In this document: positions 31,831 through 42,948 of the stretch, piece after piece
Layout of the letters: the number at the start of each line of letters is the position of its first letter
Numbering within the stretch: position 1 is the first letter of the stretch
NCBI GenBank assembly: GCA_014058105.1
Contig: JACGCM010002299.1
Location: 746,001-810,000 of the forward strand
DNA: 64,000 nt
Source: Kingdonia uniflora
Lineage: Eukaryota; Streptophyta; Magnoliopsida; Ranunculales; Circaeasteraceae
Reading direction: 5' to 3'
The notes under the pieces: model-generated
The model's input: the letters and a program-made list of their open reading frames with translations, nothing else
The model's database searches: none
Told to the model about the DNA's origin: nothing
Position numbers and translations under genes: made by a program

Positions 31831-34800
31831 ATGAAGTTGAATCCAGAAGATAATCTCCCCAAAGTGAAGGAGGAAAAAGCTTCGCAATCCGAGGATACTT
31901 CGCCTAAGTCCAATGAAGAAGAAGACTTTCAGCCTGGAAATGCTTCCCCTGTAGTAAAGGAAGAAGATGACGACTTCATTTATTCCAGTAAACCATCCCG
32001 GAAAAAGCGTCCTTTGCTTGAAGATGATGACGAAGATGAATTACAGGTCATAGACGATCAACAATTTTACGCCACCGCTCCAAATCAATTGGTGGTTTAT
32101 AACCCAGAGGCAAATGGTTCACGTCAACTTGAAGCAGTCCCTGAACCGATCGGGTATCCCGAGTACACAGATTATCAACCACCACAAGTCCCAACTTTTG
32201 CTTCAGGTCCTTCTTCAAGGATTTTGCCTTCTGTGGGAGCTTTTACTGTTCAGTGTGCCAGTTGTTTCAAATGGAGGCTCATTCCGACGAAAGAAAAATA
32301 TGAAGAAATTCGGGAGAGTATCTTACAGCAACCTTTTGTTTGCGAAAGAGCTCAAGAGTGGAGGCCTAATATATCGTGCGCCGACGAGGCTGACATCAAC
32401 CAAGATGGAAGCAGGCTTTGGGCAATTGATAAACCTAATATCTCCCAGCCCCCTCCTGGGTGGGAACGACTCCTTAGGATCAGAGGTGAAGGATGCTCAA
32501 AATTTGCAGACGTGTATGTATTCCTTTTCCAATGTTCTTTTAATATTTTCATTTTTTGGTTTTCTCGGTCTTAGAAATGCTTCACTAACTTTAACGCTCA
32601 CACCCTTACTCCCACGCTCTTTATTATAACTGCTACACTCACTTTATTAAAACTCACACATTCTTTTATTACTGCTACACTCACATTCACACTCACTCAC
32701 ACTCGCACATGTAATTAGGTGGAACTCATATAAGATGGTGACAGCTGTATTCAATCTAGCTGTAAATAATTGGAACTCCTGAAATACGTTTATCTTATTA
32801 AATCTAAATAATTGGATTCCTTTCAGGTTTGAGAAAGATAGTATTTGATTAAATAACTCTAGCTTAAGGTAATATAAGTAATAAGTTGAAACTTTTTCCA
32901 TAGAGTATTTTAGTGTCTGCACATCAGGCGGGTGGGCGTGGTGGATCCAGATCCTGCCCAATAAGACTTCCGATCGGATTCTTGTAATGAGTTCATAGCA
33001 TGGATTAATAACGTATGCCATCAGATATTCTTACTCTTTTCGAAGATCAAAAAAATGTTTATCAAGAAGGCTGCCAAGTCTCGAGAAGAGACGAGAGGCA
33101 AAAGGGAAGAGATACAAGATACACCCCCACAACAAAGATCAGAAAGACCACAAGATGATAGTACTCAGACCTCCCCAAACATACCAATCAAGGTTATCAT
33201 TCCCTTACACCTTGCCCGCAAATTCCTCGAAAAAAGATCCTTAGATCTCATTGGCTATTGACTTTGCAGAATACAATAGGATTTTGATCTTTATAATGAG
33301 GACATTCAAACTGTGTCCTCTAGCACCTAAAGCTCTGTCATTCCTCCCATTCCAAAGACCTCACATTATCTCGAAAGATGCCAGCTTCTATGTGAATTTC
33401 TCTTTATAAAAAATCCTAGGAGTGGGCCAACAAATAGTGGAAGAAAGTAGGACCTGACATAACACCTATATCACTCCTCCCAATAAATAAGACCAAGCCT
33501 CTCTTGCTGTAGTGCAATGTATGAACACATGATCCGCTTCCTTGCAACTGTTTTGTAGATGAAGTACATATTCAATGTACCAATTTCTAGCTTTGAGGTA
33601 AAGTGGATAATAACTTACCTAAGGCAACTAGCTGAGTGAAAGAAGTTATAGAAAAGATACCATTATCATGATCAATCCAATATCTTTTATCCTTGCTATT
33701 CAGCATGGAAGGATTACGTGTCTATTATTTAAGGTTTGCAAAAAGATCATTCCCATCAAAGAGCTGAATCCTAAGGGTGTAATTCAATCATCGTTGTCTT
33801 GCTATTCCACAGTGAATTCTTAGACTAGTCTAAATATGAGTTGGTGATCAAAAGGTCCTTTTGTAGGGAGATGGTAGCACCACACTTAGTTTTCCACTTC
33901 TTTAATTTGATGTAGCTCTACTTAATGCAGCAGTCTATTATAAATTAACGAGTATGGGCCCTTGTATACTATAAATGCTCACAGTTATCTTTATTTAATT
34001 TTTTGTGTGCTGTATACAGGTATTATGTTGCACCAACTGGCAAGAAATTGCGTTCCATGGTTGACGTCCAGAAGTATGTTCATTCTGTATATTGCTTATT
34101 TTTTCTTCCAGTAACCATAACATAGATATAACTGTGGGAAACCAATGAGTAATTTCCTGATATTTAAGAAAGTAATGGCTTTTGCCGTCTTTCTCTTTTA
34201 AGTCTTCTTATGTTTTCTATTGTGCAGGTTTTTGCTTGAACACCCGGAACATATTAGAGCTGGGGTGACTATGTCGCAGTTTTCATTCCAAATCCCTAAA
34301 CCTTTGCAGGAAAACTATGTGAGAAAGCGCGCTCCTATGCCTAGGCCTCTTGAGCCTGCTGAAGGTATGCAGTTTTTATCTGTCATTGTACATTATTAAT
34401 TGTCTTTTATTTGATTAAGAAAGAAGATCATAAAAACATTCTTCATCGAATTTTTGCCCCCCACTAAACGGTTTTCATATAGTAGCTAATTATTTTCTAG
34501 AATCAGATTCGTGTTTGGTCAGATAAAGTGGATAAACTCAAAAGTTGTAGAATCACATTTATACACGCCACATACACATATAATATAACCTTGTGTATAT
34601 CTGCTGTCTCGTGATGGCCATTTGGTTTAAGAGTTAGGGAGCTGTAAACAATGCAAGTTATATTGTACTTGTGCAGTGAATCCTCTGTCATGGGCGGGTC
34701 CTATCGAGTCACCCGAATTGCAGATTGGCGGGCCAACCACACCATATTTTGATGCTCCAATATTCCAGCCAGTGGGCCCACCTGCAAAGAAGCAAGCAAC

Positions 34801-34921
34801 CAAGTCACCCTACAGAAAACGTAGTTCTAGCTCTAACCGAAGCCCGCTGTATGATCATCAGTCCAACAGTATTAAGATAGAAGAGCCTCAGTCATCCAGG
34901 AGTACCTCTTACGATATGTAA
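31831..34921 (+). CDS. MBD2: MBD2-like protein: CW zinc finger plus methyl-CpG-binding domain
   Basis: Coding exons 31831-32513, 34020-34073, 34228-34364 and 34677-34921 join in frame (1119 bp, 372 residues), all with GT..AG borders. Residues 1-130 are acidic and disordered with a basic patch (SRKKRP, 55-61). A CW-type zinc finger spans about 139-195 (C142, C145, W148, C171, C183). The MBD follows at about 205-275 (PPPGWERLLRIRGEG..VYYVAPTGKKLRSMVDVQKFLLEHPE). The tail is Ser/Pro-rich. The CW-MBD order is that of the plant MBD1/2/4/12 group, of which MBD2 is the best fit. The CW finger commonly reads histone H3 methylation, and plant MBDs of this group bind methyl-CpG weakly or not at all. 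The first exon begins at 31811, after an acceptor, so a leader exon upstream is required (see 26723-26800). Confidence 0.9.
33260..33960 (-). mobile_element. Degraded LINE fragment in intron 1 of the MBD2-like gene
   Basis: Read on the minus strand, the sequence gives pieces of a LINE zinc-binding region: EADHVFIHCTTAREAW followed, after stops and frame changes, by LWNGRNDRALGARG. No intact frame and no target duplication were found, so it is older than the other LINEs in the window. Confidence 0.6.
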
Positions 34922-35504
34922 GCTTTAGTATGTATACTTCAGCTTTCTGTTTTGCCTTCTATAACAGCAACCATATGCCGCCGATATGTTTCCCAAAAAA
35001 AAAAAACAGGGCTATGTGAAGCAGGTGAGTGAAGGGGATTTTGTAAGCTTAGCAGATAATGTTTCTGGGGTAAAAAGAAAGCTATGATTATGAACTCGGT
35101 TAAAACTATTTAATGGATTTCAGTAGTTAATATTTAATATCATGTTGCATGCCATTTTATGCTAAAATATAGAATTTTCTGTTAAAGATTTTATTGTAGT
35201 GACCAACGTGGAATTCTGTTTATACCTCCACAAAGTTTTTGAATTCTGTTTATTTTCTTTGATCCAATGGTCAGTTGATGCTAGATCAAGAAAAATAATT
35301 GGCATTCCTTAATTTGTGAAGGTATTCTCGGTATACCAAGCAGATTGAAACACATACCATCCGATTTCCCCATTTTTCTTTTAAGCAGACATCCAGTTAC
35401 CCTTGAAACATGTAAAGTTTGTTTGATTACCTTATCTAGATTAGCAACATGGATTGATTTTATTTTCCCATTGATATCAAAAGTATTAACCAAATCACAT
35501 ATCT
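34922..35504. other. 3' flank of MBD2-like gene and unassigned sequence
   Basis: The first 200 bases are probably the MBD2-like 3' untranslated region. A minus-strand frame of 70 codons at 35281-35493 (NGKIKSIHVANLDKVIKQ..) is not low-complexity but matches nothing I recognise. It abuts the SPH pseudogene. Confidence 0.35.
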
Positions 35505-36069
35505 CTTACATCTCCCACATTACCATTGCGATTATTGAGTTGATAAATACCATCTTTTTTATCAAACCATTTGCAATCTCTGGTGCACTTCGACTTGCCA
35601 CGTTCTGACTTATACCTTTTATAGTTGAGCATAACAAAACTCCCCTCGACTTACACTTCGACTTGCCACGTTCTGACTTATACCTTTTATAGTTGAGCAT
35701 AACAAAACTCCCCTCGACTTGCCACATTATATATTTGCAATCTCTGTTGCACTTCGACTTGCCAGTTCTGACTTATACCTTTTATAGTTGAGCATAACAA
35801 AACTCCCCTCGACTTGCAACATTATATATGCTAATAGGTAGAGCCCTTACAGCGAATCCTATTATTACTACTAAATAAATCCAAAATAGAAACTCCTAAA
35901 ACTACTAAACTACTAAACTAGTATGGATAGGAGTTCTCCAAAATAGAAACTCCTAAATATCTTCTTCATCATCAGGCTGACAGTCCTCATCAGTCGAGCA
36001 CACGCTGCTATTAAGTCCCAATGTTACTAACACCACCAAAGCAACTCCTAAGCATACACTAGCTCCCAT
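35505..36069 (-). pseudogene. S-protein homologue (SPH) pseudogene with internal triplication
   Basis: The 5' end at 36069 encodes an SPH signal peptide (MGA..CLGVALVVLVTLGLNS), close to those of the three intact SPH genes. The 3' part at about 35505-35820 encodes the SPH C-terminus in broken frames (GSFVML.., KSKC.., CKWF.., DGIYQ..). The middle of the domain is missing. A segment of about 62 bp around the stretch CTTATACCTTTTATAGTTGA is present three times, starting at about 35587, 35655 and 35751. The copies are spaced 68 and 96 bp, so the frame is destroyed. TTTAAATA at 36118-36125 is a TATA-like box equivalent to those of the intact genes. Confidence 0.8.
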
Positions 36070-36360
36070 TGATAATGATGATTTGTATGTCTAAAGCTTC
36101 AGGAGAGTGCTCTTCCCTTTAAATACCGAGTCAAACCCCAACGGAAGGTGTAACAGTAATAAATACTGAAAATTCAATAGAAAAGATATAATTCTGTGGT
36201 AAATATAAGATAACATTACAGTGTGATAAATTCTAAGATTAGGTTATAAATGTTATCTTTTTGTGGTAACAAATATGAAAAATCTAGTATTTTGGCAATA
36301 AAAATAAGATGGGGAAGAAGTATCTTGGCAATTAAAAACCTTCTTTCGAAATAACAGGTT
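36070..36360 (-). promoter_or_regulatory. SPH-pseudogene promoter homologous to the BAHD promoter
   Basis: Reading away from the start codon, the same ordered blocks occur here and upstream of the BAHD gene (38222-38480). They are GATGAT.TGTATGTC, GAGTGCTC, CTTTAAATA, CAACGGA, AGTAATAAAT, TAAATTCTAAGAT and a GGCAAT..AAAAA.CCTT-type block. The match extends about 280 bp, with small insertions and deletions. Confidence 0.7.
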
Positions 36361-36790
36361 GAATAGATACTAATTTTTTTCAAAGTCTGCTTGAGATAAT
36401 TTTTTTGCTGGTGAGAATGGAACCCTAGGATTATAGCTTAATCATACCACTCCAACTAATAAACTTACAGATTTAAGGGAGATGACTTAAGATTTATGGG
36501 GTAAATATTGAGAGAAAATTGTGAGGCTGTCTTACGTCGACAATACCTGAGTTAGAGGCTGAGTGAATAGAATCGCATTGAGACTTTCTTTCAGCTTCCG
36601 CTATTAACAAATAGTATAGTTGTTTTTTGCATATTGCTTCGAAACTGTTGAAAGTTAAAACCATTCTTGTTGGAAACATTATAAATATAAGCACCTTACC
36701 ATGTTTTCATAATGATAAGTTCAGATTTATTTGAATGAGAATATTTAGTTGCATTACAAAGATAACATTTAAACATAGTTCGAAGTGCAA

Positions 36791-38221
36791 TCATGGAAGA
36801 ACATAAGAAGAAATATTTGGCTCACCATCCCGAGCTAAGTATTTTTCTTCTTTGAGGGTGTCTTCGAAAAGAGAAGCGAAAGCATCCATTTCAAGCTTCC
36901 CCAGAGCAATTCCTATCTCGAGACCTCCTTCTGCCGAATCACCACGTTCCATTAAAGTTACGAATCCTGCACTTGTAGATGAAATAATCTCAATCTTTTT
37001 AGGCTTTCCAAACCCAAAGTTTACATCATAACTTCTCAGTTTTGGTGATCCGGAAATTATAAGAAGACGCTCTGATTCCGCTGAGGATAAATTAAATATG
37101 TAGTTCCCCACATCATTCAAGACTTCGTTGACATCTCTTGGATTTGCCTTTGCAATTGCTTCTGCTGCCAAAACTAACCCGTCTTCCCCAAGTAAATCAG
37201 TCTGTTGAGTAGATGTAAAACTAAACAAGAGACAATTTCCAAAATATGTTACTGGTAAAGCAGGATCAATGCGAGTCCTAGCGTTTATAGGAAGCATGAA
37301 GTGCTCCCTCACATTGTTTAGCGGATGAATACCTTCCAACGCTTTAACTAAACAAACCCATACATAAGCACAAGTTACCACTAATGTGGTGACATAAAAT
37401 GATGGTTCTTTCTTGTGTTTTTCAATAATCTGCGTTAAGACCCATTTTTTGAGTTTTTCTACTTTTGGCAAATCCATGATGAACGTCGCTACAACCTTAT
37501 TACTTGGATCTGTAGGGGTGCAGGGTAGGCTAAAAGATTGTTGGGTGATGTTTATATTTTTTAATTCATTCAAGGTAGACGCTTCAATTCCGTAGGGGTC
37601 ATTGATGGTGGTTCTGTCTAAGTGAGGTAACGGGTGAGACAACAAACTAGGATCTCCACCTAATAAGCTACAAACCGAAGACCAAGCTCTCATGAAATGC
37701 GTACCGGCCATGCCATCAGCGACAACATGGCAAAAACTATATCCAATGGAGATGCCCGAGTTTGGAAATAACGTTACTTGAAAGGCCAATAAAGGGCGTG
37801 GTGCAGTTGACAGTGGTAACAATGGAGTAACCAGTGGGGTGAACTCGTTGACATCTCGTGGGTAATTACCACAGAGGTGTTTGAAGTTAAAGTTGGACTC
37901 AGCAACGTTGAATGAAATTGAGTCACCATCAACATAGATGATTTCGGGCTTAGTAGACTGTGGAGACCAAACGATGTTCCCCACAAACGGGAAAAAATGT
38001 TGTAAAGTGAGAGAGAGGGAATGTTTCATGTTGGGAAGGATCGAATCCATGAAATGAGTCTTGGGCACTTCAAGTTCATAAAAGAAGAGTTTTTGAGGTG
38101 GAATCAAACCTAGTAAAGGCAGGTCGAAAATGGTGAGAGGAAGAGACGTTTGAGGGACAGAACCCGGTGGTGGGGAGACTTGGCATTGCTCAAGCACATT
38201 CACAGTATGAGGGTACTCCAT
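36791..38221 (-). CDS. BAHD acyltransferase, anthocyanin/phenolic-glucoside malonyltransferase-like (clade I)
   Basis: A single-exon frame of 476 residues, a usual BAHD length. BAHD enzymes transfer acyl groups from CoA thioesters to hydroxyl or amino groups in the cytosol. The catalytic HxxxD motif is H165-VVA-D169 (in SFCHVVADGMAG). The structural DFGWG motif is present as NFGFGKPKK (401-409), with Asp and Trp replaced. YFGNC at 326-330 is the clade I motif of anthocyanin and other flavonoid-glycoside acyltransferases. Substrate cannot be read from sequence; malonyl-CoA and a glycosylated phenolic are the likeliest by clade. The start is the first ATG after a TTAAATA box (38264-38270). A broken second copy lies at 39263-42948, same strand. 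Confidence 0.9.
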   Translation of the reverse strand: MEYPHTVNVLEQCQVSPPPGSVPQTSLPLTIFDLPLLGLIPPQKLFFYELEVPKTHFMDSILPNMKHSLSLTLQHFFPFVGNIVWSPQSTKPEIIYVDGDSISFNVAESNFNFKHLCGNYPRDVNEFTPLVTPLLPLSTAPRPLLAFQVTLFPNSGISIGYSFCHVVADGMAGTHFMRAWSSVCSLLGGDPSLLSHPLPHLDRTTINDPYGIEASTLNELKNINITQQSFSLPCTPTDPSNKVVATFIMDLPKVEKLKKWVLTQIIEKHKKEPSFYVTTLVVTCAYVWVCLVKALEGIHPLNNVREHFMLPINARTRIDPALPVTYFGNCLLFSFTSTQQTDLLGEDGLVLAAEAIAKANPRDVNEVLNDVGNYIFNLSSAESERLLIISGSPKLRSYDVNFGFGKPKKIEIISSTSAGFVTLMERGDSAEGGLEIGIALGKLEMDAFASLFEDTLKEEKYLARDGEPNISSYVLP

Positions 38222-38480
38222 TGGTACGTAACGATGATTCGTATGTCAAGTGAGTGCTCGTCTTTAAATAGGGAGTTGGTTCCTTCAACGGACCATCCTA
38301 TATGCAGTAATAAATTCTAAGATTTGGATAGAAATGTTAGCAATTATTTTGTAACATCTGTAAGCAAATAGGAAAAAATAATCTTTCGTTTTTCAGAGAA
38401 CACAATTTATTTGATCAAGAGGGTATATGGATAAGATAGGGGACTAGTATACTGGCAATAGAAAAAAAACTCCTTGAAAA
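38222..38480 (-). promoter_or_regulatory. BAHD promoter, with TATA-like box at 38264-38270
   Basis: TTAAATA (TATTTAA on the coding strand) lies about 45 bp upstream of the ATG. The same spacing is seen in SPH genes of this window. Flanking blocks match the 5' region of the SPH pseudogene at 36070-36360 and the BAHD pseudogene flank at 42949-43115. Confidence 0.6.
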
Positions 38481-39262
38481 CATGACGACGTTCTTCCTCG
38501 CTAAAGTATTGTTCTTTGAAAAACTTTTTCTGGAAGCTAATTATGAAAATCATGAAGAAAATAGCTTTTCGAACACATCAAATTATTTTGTGAAAAAATA
38601 AAGATTGTGCTTATAGTCCCGGATAACATGGGTTTGGTAATTTTCTTGGAAATTATGCGCTACAATGAACATAGTTTTAACGATGCTCATGCATTACAAA
38701 GATATAGGTTTACCATGTATCCATGAAAGTTTAATTTCTTTTTCCACATATTCATGTATGAACTTATTCCTCATCTTACCAAGAAAGAATGCTCAAAATG
38801 CAACATCTCTAAACTTGCATCTTTTTTGTATAATTCTTGCATAGTGCCAATTCTGTAGAAAGGTTTATGAGGCTTAAATTGTCCTTTTCTTGATGAATTC
38901 TTCGAAGCAATATCTTTAAATACCTAAAAATTAGTAGCCACTACAAATGGATTCAAGTGAGTAATACCCTGGAACATTCCTCTGAAAACTTAGTTATAAG
39001 GTCAAGCATATTGCCTTTATCAGCACGGATATGAAGTTTATGAACAAATACCTCTTAAGGAGGTCGCTCATTTGAGTTATTGCCAGGGGGCAGAATTCTA
39101 TTGACGGGTTAGCTAGCTAGATGGGTTTCGCTAATATACTGAAGATCATTGATGAAAGCTTAGTTCATGAGTCAAAAAATAATAAGTTCGATCAGATTTA
39201 TTATAAAACATGTAATTTAGTTGCATTGTAAACATAACATTTAAACATGGATCGATATGCAA
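38481..39262. other. Spacer between BAHD copies with SPH-type 3' flank trace
   Basis: No gene is seen. The stretch GGAACATTCCTCTGAAAAC..AAGCATATTGCCTTTATCA at about 38970-39020 resembles the downstream flank of SPH gene 3 (GAACATTCCCCTCGAA..AGCATGTTGCATTTATCA at about 48495-48540). This hints at a further lost SPH copy here. Confidence 0.4.
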
Positions 39263-39502
39263 TCATCGAAAGACTTGAGGAGAAATATTTAGCTCATTGG
39301 GAGACAAGTATTTTTCAGCTTTGAGGGTGTCTTCGAAAAAAGAAGCAAAAGCATCCATTTCAAGCTTCCCCAGAGCAACTCGTATCTCTAGACCTCCTTC
39401 TGACGAATCACTAAGTTCCATTAAAGTTATGGCTCCTGTACTTGTAGATGGAATAATCTCGATCTTTTTTGGCTTTCCAAACCCACAATTAATATCATAA
39501 CT

Positions 39503-40828
39503 CGACATGGATTCATTACCTGGAAAATGTTTAAAGGTTGCTTGGCCACCCAAGACTACTTAAGAGTGTTGTAAACATCAATCTGTCCCATTTGTAACTC
39601 TCACCCTGAAAACATCAGCCATATGTTTATGGGATGTGGTCACACAAAGCATCTCTTTGGCAGTTAATCCTTAACTGTCACTATAGCAGAATAACTATTG
39701 GTATAGAGTTGGAGATTCAATGGCTGAACAATATCCCTAATAATGATATCAGCTTTGCTATTATGAGTGCTGCTTTCAATGCATTTGTTTACCATGTCTG
39801 GAAGTGCAGGAATGAGATATTTTCAGAAATGGGAGATGGAGTGAAACTCTGCTGCTGAAGCTTATATCTTTTGATGTTACCCAGAGACTCAGATTTTCTG
39901 TCAAAAGTACCAAAGATACTCCTAAGGCTAGAGACTTGTGTTATGTCTGGTATCTCAATCCTAGTTTCATTTTGCCTCATATCACATACTGCTCTTGGAC
40001 CCCTCCTGATCAGAATTGTGTTCTTCTTAGTACAGATGGGTCTCTTCAGGGATATTCTCGGCCATTTTTTGGCTGGTTACGGGAGAGCTGTAGCTCCTGT
40101 TTCTGTTGTGCTTCATAAGATGCAGTCCATTCATGAGGGGTTGCTGAAGGGAGTTATAGATTTCCTAGAATTATTGTAGCTACTGACTCAAAACTGATGA
40201 TGGCCTACTTTAGAGATGGGGTTGAGCTTCCCTGGGTATGCTATCTTACTACTCAAGCTATTAAAAAGATCATCTCCACTCTTGACTACTTCAACATCTA
40301 TCATGCCTTTGTTGGAGAAGATTACAAAACAAAAGATTGGAGAAGGGAATATGAAGTTATGAACTCAAGAGGAAGGTTTTCTTTGATTGATTTGAGTTGA
40401 AAAATACATCATACTTGGGGGTATTTATAGGTGTTTGAGACACCTCTTCGTATCCCTTTTGGGTTACAAACTTAACACACAATTGAACACACATTAAATA
40501 AACACTCTTCATATTCTTAACTTAAACACACCACTCACACATTAATTAAATGTTCTTCATCTCATTAACTTGTAACTCAAATGCATTAATTTTAACCGTC
40601 TTTAAAGAAGCCAATAGATGTGCTGATTTCCTGACATCCTTTTACACTATTTTTGGTCTTTATACCCTCTCCTCTAGCTTCTTGCCTGCTCTTTTTGTTA
40701 TTATGTTAAATGAGGATGCTGAGGGCAAGAGGTACCCAAGATTTAATAGTTTTGTTGTTCTTAATATATTTGGCTGCGGGGTCCTTGCCTAACTCAAGTT
40801 TGCCTAGCAAAATTAATTTTTTTAAAAC
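39503..40828 (+). mobile_element. 5'-truncated LINE inserted in the BAHD pseudogene
   Basis: Flanked by CATAACT at 39496-39502 and 40829-40835, which is single in the intact gene. It encodes broken pieces of a LINE zinc-binding region (CPICNSHPENISHMFMGC, then ISFAIMSAAFNAFVYHVWKCRNEIF) and RNase H (STDGSLQGY, ATDSK.., FKEANRCADFL..). The 3' end has the LINE-family signature GGTCCTTGCCTAACTC before an AT-rich tail. A segment at about 40400-40560 interrupts the RNase H part. Confidence 0.85.
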
Positions 40829-40966
40829 CATAACTTCTCAGTTTTGGTGATCCGGAAATTCTAAGAAAACGCTCTTATTCCGCAGAGGATAAATCAGATA
40901 TGAAGTTCCCCGCACTATTTAAGGCTTCCCTGACATTTCTTGGATTTGCCTTTGCGAGCCCGTCTT

Positions 40967-41474
40967 TGTTAGGAAACCAGGGGGCAAATCATAACGCTGA
41001 AGCACGATATGATTAAGCAAGAACTTAAGATCTAACTCTAACAAATAGATAATTCAATCAAAGCAATAAACACACACAATGTTTAAATTTAAGTGAAACC
41101 CAAAAGGATCAAAACCGAATCTATTATCATACAAGAAGTTCCAGAGATCTCTTAACCTCACCTCTACTCTCACAGATAATCCTTAGCAAGAAACCCTAGA
41201 AAGAAAACCCAAGAAATCTCTCCAGAGTAAAACCCTAGATTTCTCAATTTTCTCTCTTAAATTTTTTTTCTCTCACAGTGTACAAAGGCTTTTAACTCAC
41301 ACTCTCTATTTATAGACTTTTTAGGTCATCAACGAAGTACGCATCATGAGACAAACCATCTCCTTGGAACATATCCCCTTCAAAACGAACTTACAAAACA
41401 AATAACGCGGTTTTCGTTCGAACGATCTAAGTTTCGTTCGAACGACTTCCTTTGTTTTTAACGGTAACCTAACT
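40967..41474 (-). mobile_element. Solo LTR in the BAHD pseudogene
   Basis: 508 bp between GTCTT target duplications (40962-40966 and 41475-41479); the intact gene has the site once. The ends TGTTAGG and CCTAACT are near-perfect inverted repeats, the last base being mutated from A. The minus strand has CTATAAATAG, a TATA box, preceded by two copies of the palindrome CGTTCGAACGA (about 41414-41445), so transcription would run leftwards. Confidence 0.85.
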
Positions 41475-41922
41475 GTCTTCTCCAAGTAAATCATTCTTTT
41501 CCAATGACGTAAAGCTAAAAGAAAGACAATTTCCAAAATATGTAACAAACAGGTTAAGAATATGATCAAGGCGAGTTCTCGCGTCTATAGGAAGTCCGAA
41601 GTGCTCCCTCACATTGTCTAGTGGATGAATACCTTCCAATGCTTTAACTAAACATACCTATACATAAGCACAAGTTAGCACTAATGTTGTCAAAAATAAA
41701 ATAAAATGATTCATGCTTGTTTGTTTGTTTGTTTGTTTTTTTTTGTTTTTTCCGATGATCCGCCTTAAGATCCATTGATGGTGGTTCTGTAGAAGTGAGG
41801 TAACGAGTGAGACAACAAGTTAGGATCTCCATCTAATAAGCTACAAACTAAAGACCAAGCTCTCAGGAAATGTATACCGGCCATGCCATCAGCAACAATA
41901 TGGCAAAAACTATATCCAATGG

Positions 41923-42743
41923 TGTCACAGCCCAGCTCGGGTCTGCCTCTACAGTGCCCGGAGCACAGCGGAATATGAGGTCGTGCGGCGTACATGCACG
42001 TCCGACCGGCATGTGCCAGCCATCTTCACAGGCGCGGCGCGCCAGTGGAATAATCTCACGGATGCTAGAGCGACATCCGGATAATCCTGGATACTCGTGA
42101 GGGGCCGTCGAATAAGTATTCGGTATAGGCGGCAACGTTAAGTTCCCTCAATAATCCCTACAACGTAATCTCTCGTGATGGAGCACGAGGTACGGATAGC
42201 ACACCTGTCCTATAGCGGATCAGGATAGCTCAATATGTCGGGTTCCAGATATGGGACATGCATATCTCAAGGGGCGACGAGCCTGGACTGGTTACATAGT
42301 CCTTTTATAGGGGCGGTGCGTCTCGGTTAGCCCGCAGGGCATAGCGACGACATAGCGGTGTCATATACAAACCCTATCTGTAAAAGTGGCCCGCATTGAG
42401 AGGCAATGTCTCCTGGCCTTCCCTAGGCCAAGGAGAACTCATGACTATCCCTTGTAGGTAGCCCATGAGCGGGGGTCCAAGATGACCAAGCTATAAAGCT
42501 CTTTTAGTCATGGGGAGGTTTTGACCAAGGTTCCTCCTTAATTTAACCACTAAGTAAATAGTTAGTTTCCAAAAGGAACGTAAAAATTGGAGACGAAGCG
42601 TACTGGTCCTTCTCGCCACCTTAACCAATTCCGATTTTAACGAAACTTGGCGTGCATCTATATTAAGTCATATAGAACATATATCCAAGGTCAGAACTCA
42701 AAACGCTTGGGTAGATTTGCTCGGCGTTCGGTAGGGTGTCACA
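41923..42743. mobile_element. Solo LTR, gypsy-like, GC-rich
   Basis: 821 bp, begins TGTCACAGCCC and ends GGGTGTCACA, flanked by AATGG at 41918-41922 and 42744-42748. The intact BAHD gene has the site once (CCAATGGAGATG), so the insertion point is certain. The TGTCACA.CC start is typical of Tekay/Del-type gypsy LTRs. It is clearly richer in G+C than its surroundings. Confidence 0.9.
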
Positions 42744-42948
42744 AATGGAGATGCTCGAGTTTGGAAATAACTTTACTTGAAAGGCCAATAATGGGCGTGG
42801 TGCAGTTGACAGTGGTAACAAGGAGTAGCCAGTGGTGAACTCGTTGAGATCTCGTGGGTAATTACCACAGAAGTGTTTGAGGGATAGAACCCAGTGGTGG
42901 AGAGACTCGGCATTGCTCAAGCACTTTCACAGTATGAGGGTGCTCCAT

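Larger units (their letters stand above)
39263..42948 (-). pseudogene. BAHD acyltransferase pseudogene split by a LINE and two solo LTRs
   Basis: Four collinear pieces match the intact gene at 36791-38221: 39263-39502 (C-terminus, with GFGKPKKIEI and LGKLEMDAFASFFEDTLK), 40829-40966, 41475-41922 (YSFCHIVADGMAG with the catalytic His and Asp) and 42744-42948 (start codon side). Inserts of 1326, 508 and 821 bp lie between them, each with its own target duplication. The 5' piece has lost about 275 bp between two GTTTGA repeats, and a further deletion joins the stretch near 41772 to the region of the third exon-equivalent. A (GTTT)n microsatellite sits at about 41706. Promoter and 3' flank match those of the intact copy, so it arose by tandem duplication. 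Confidence 0.92.

Noticed and set aside
33055..33261. 68-codon charged plus-strand frame (KKAAKSREETRGKREE..)
   Set aside because: It lies in intron 1 of the MBD2-like gene beside a degraded LINE, with no splice signals joining it to the gene.
42647..42838. Frames across 41765-42920 that look like short proteins
   Set aside because: They cross the borders of the solo LTR in the BAHD pseudogene and are not real genes.
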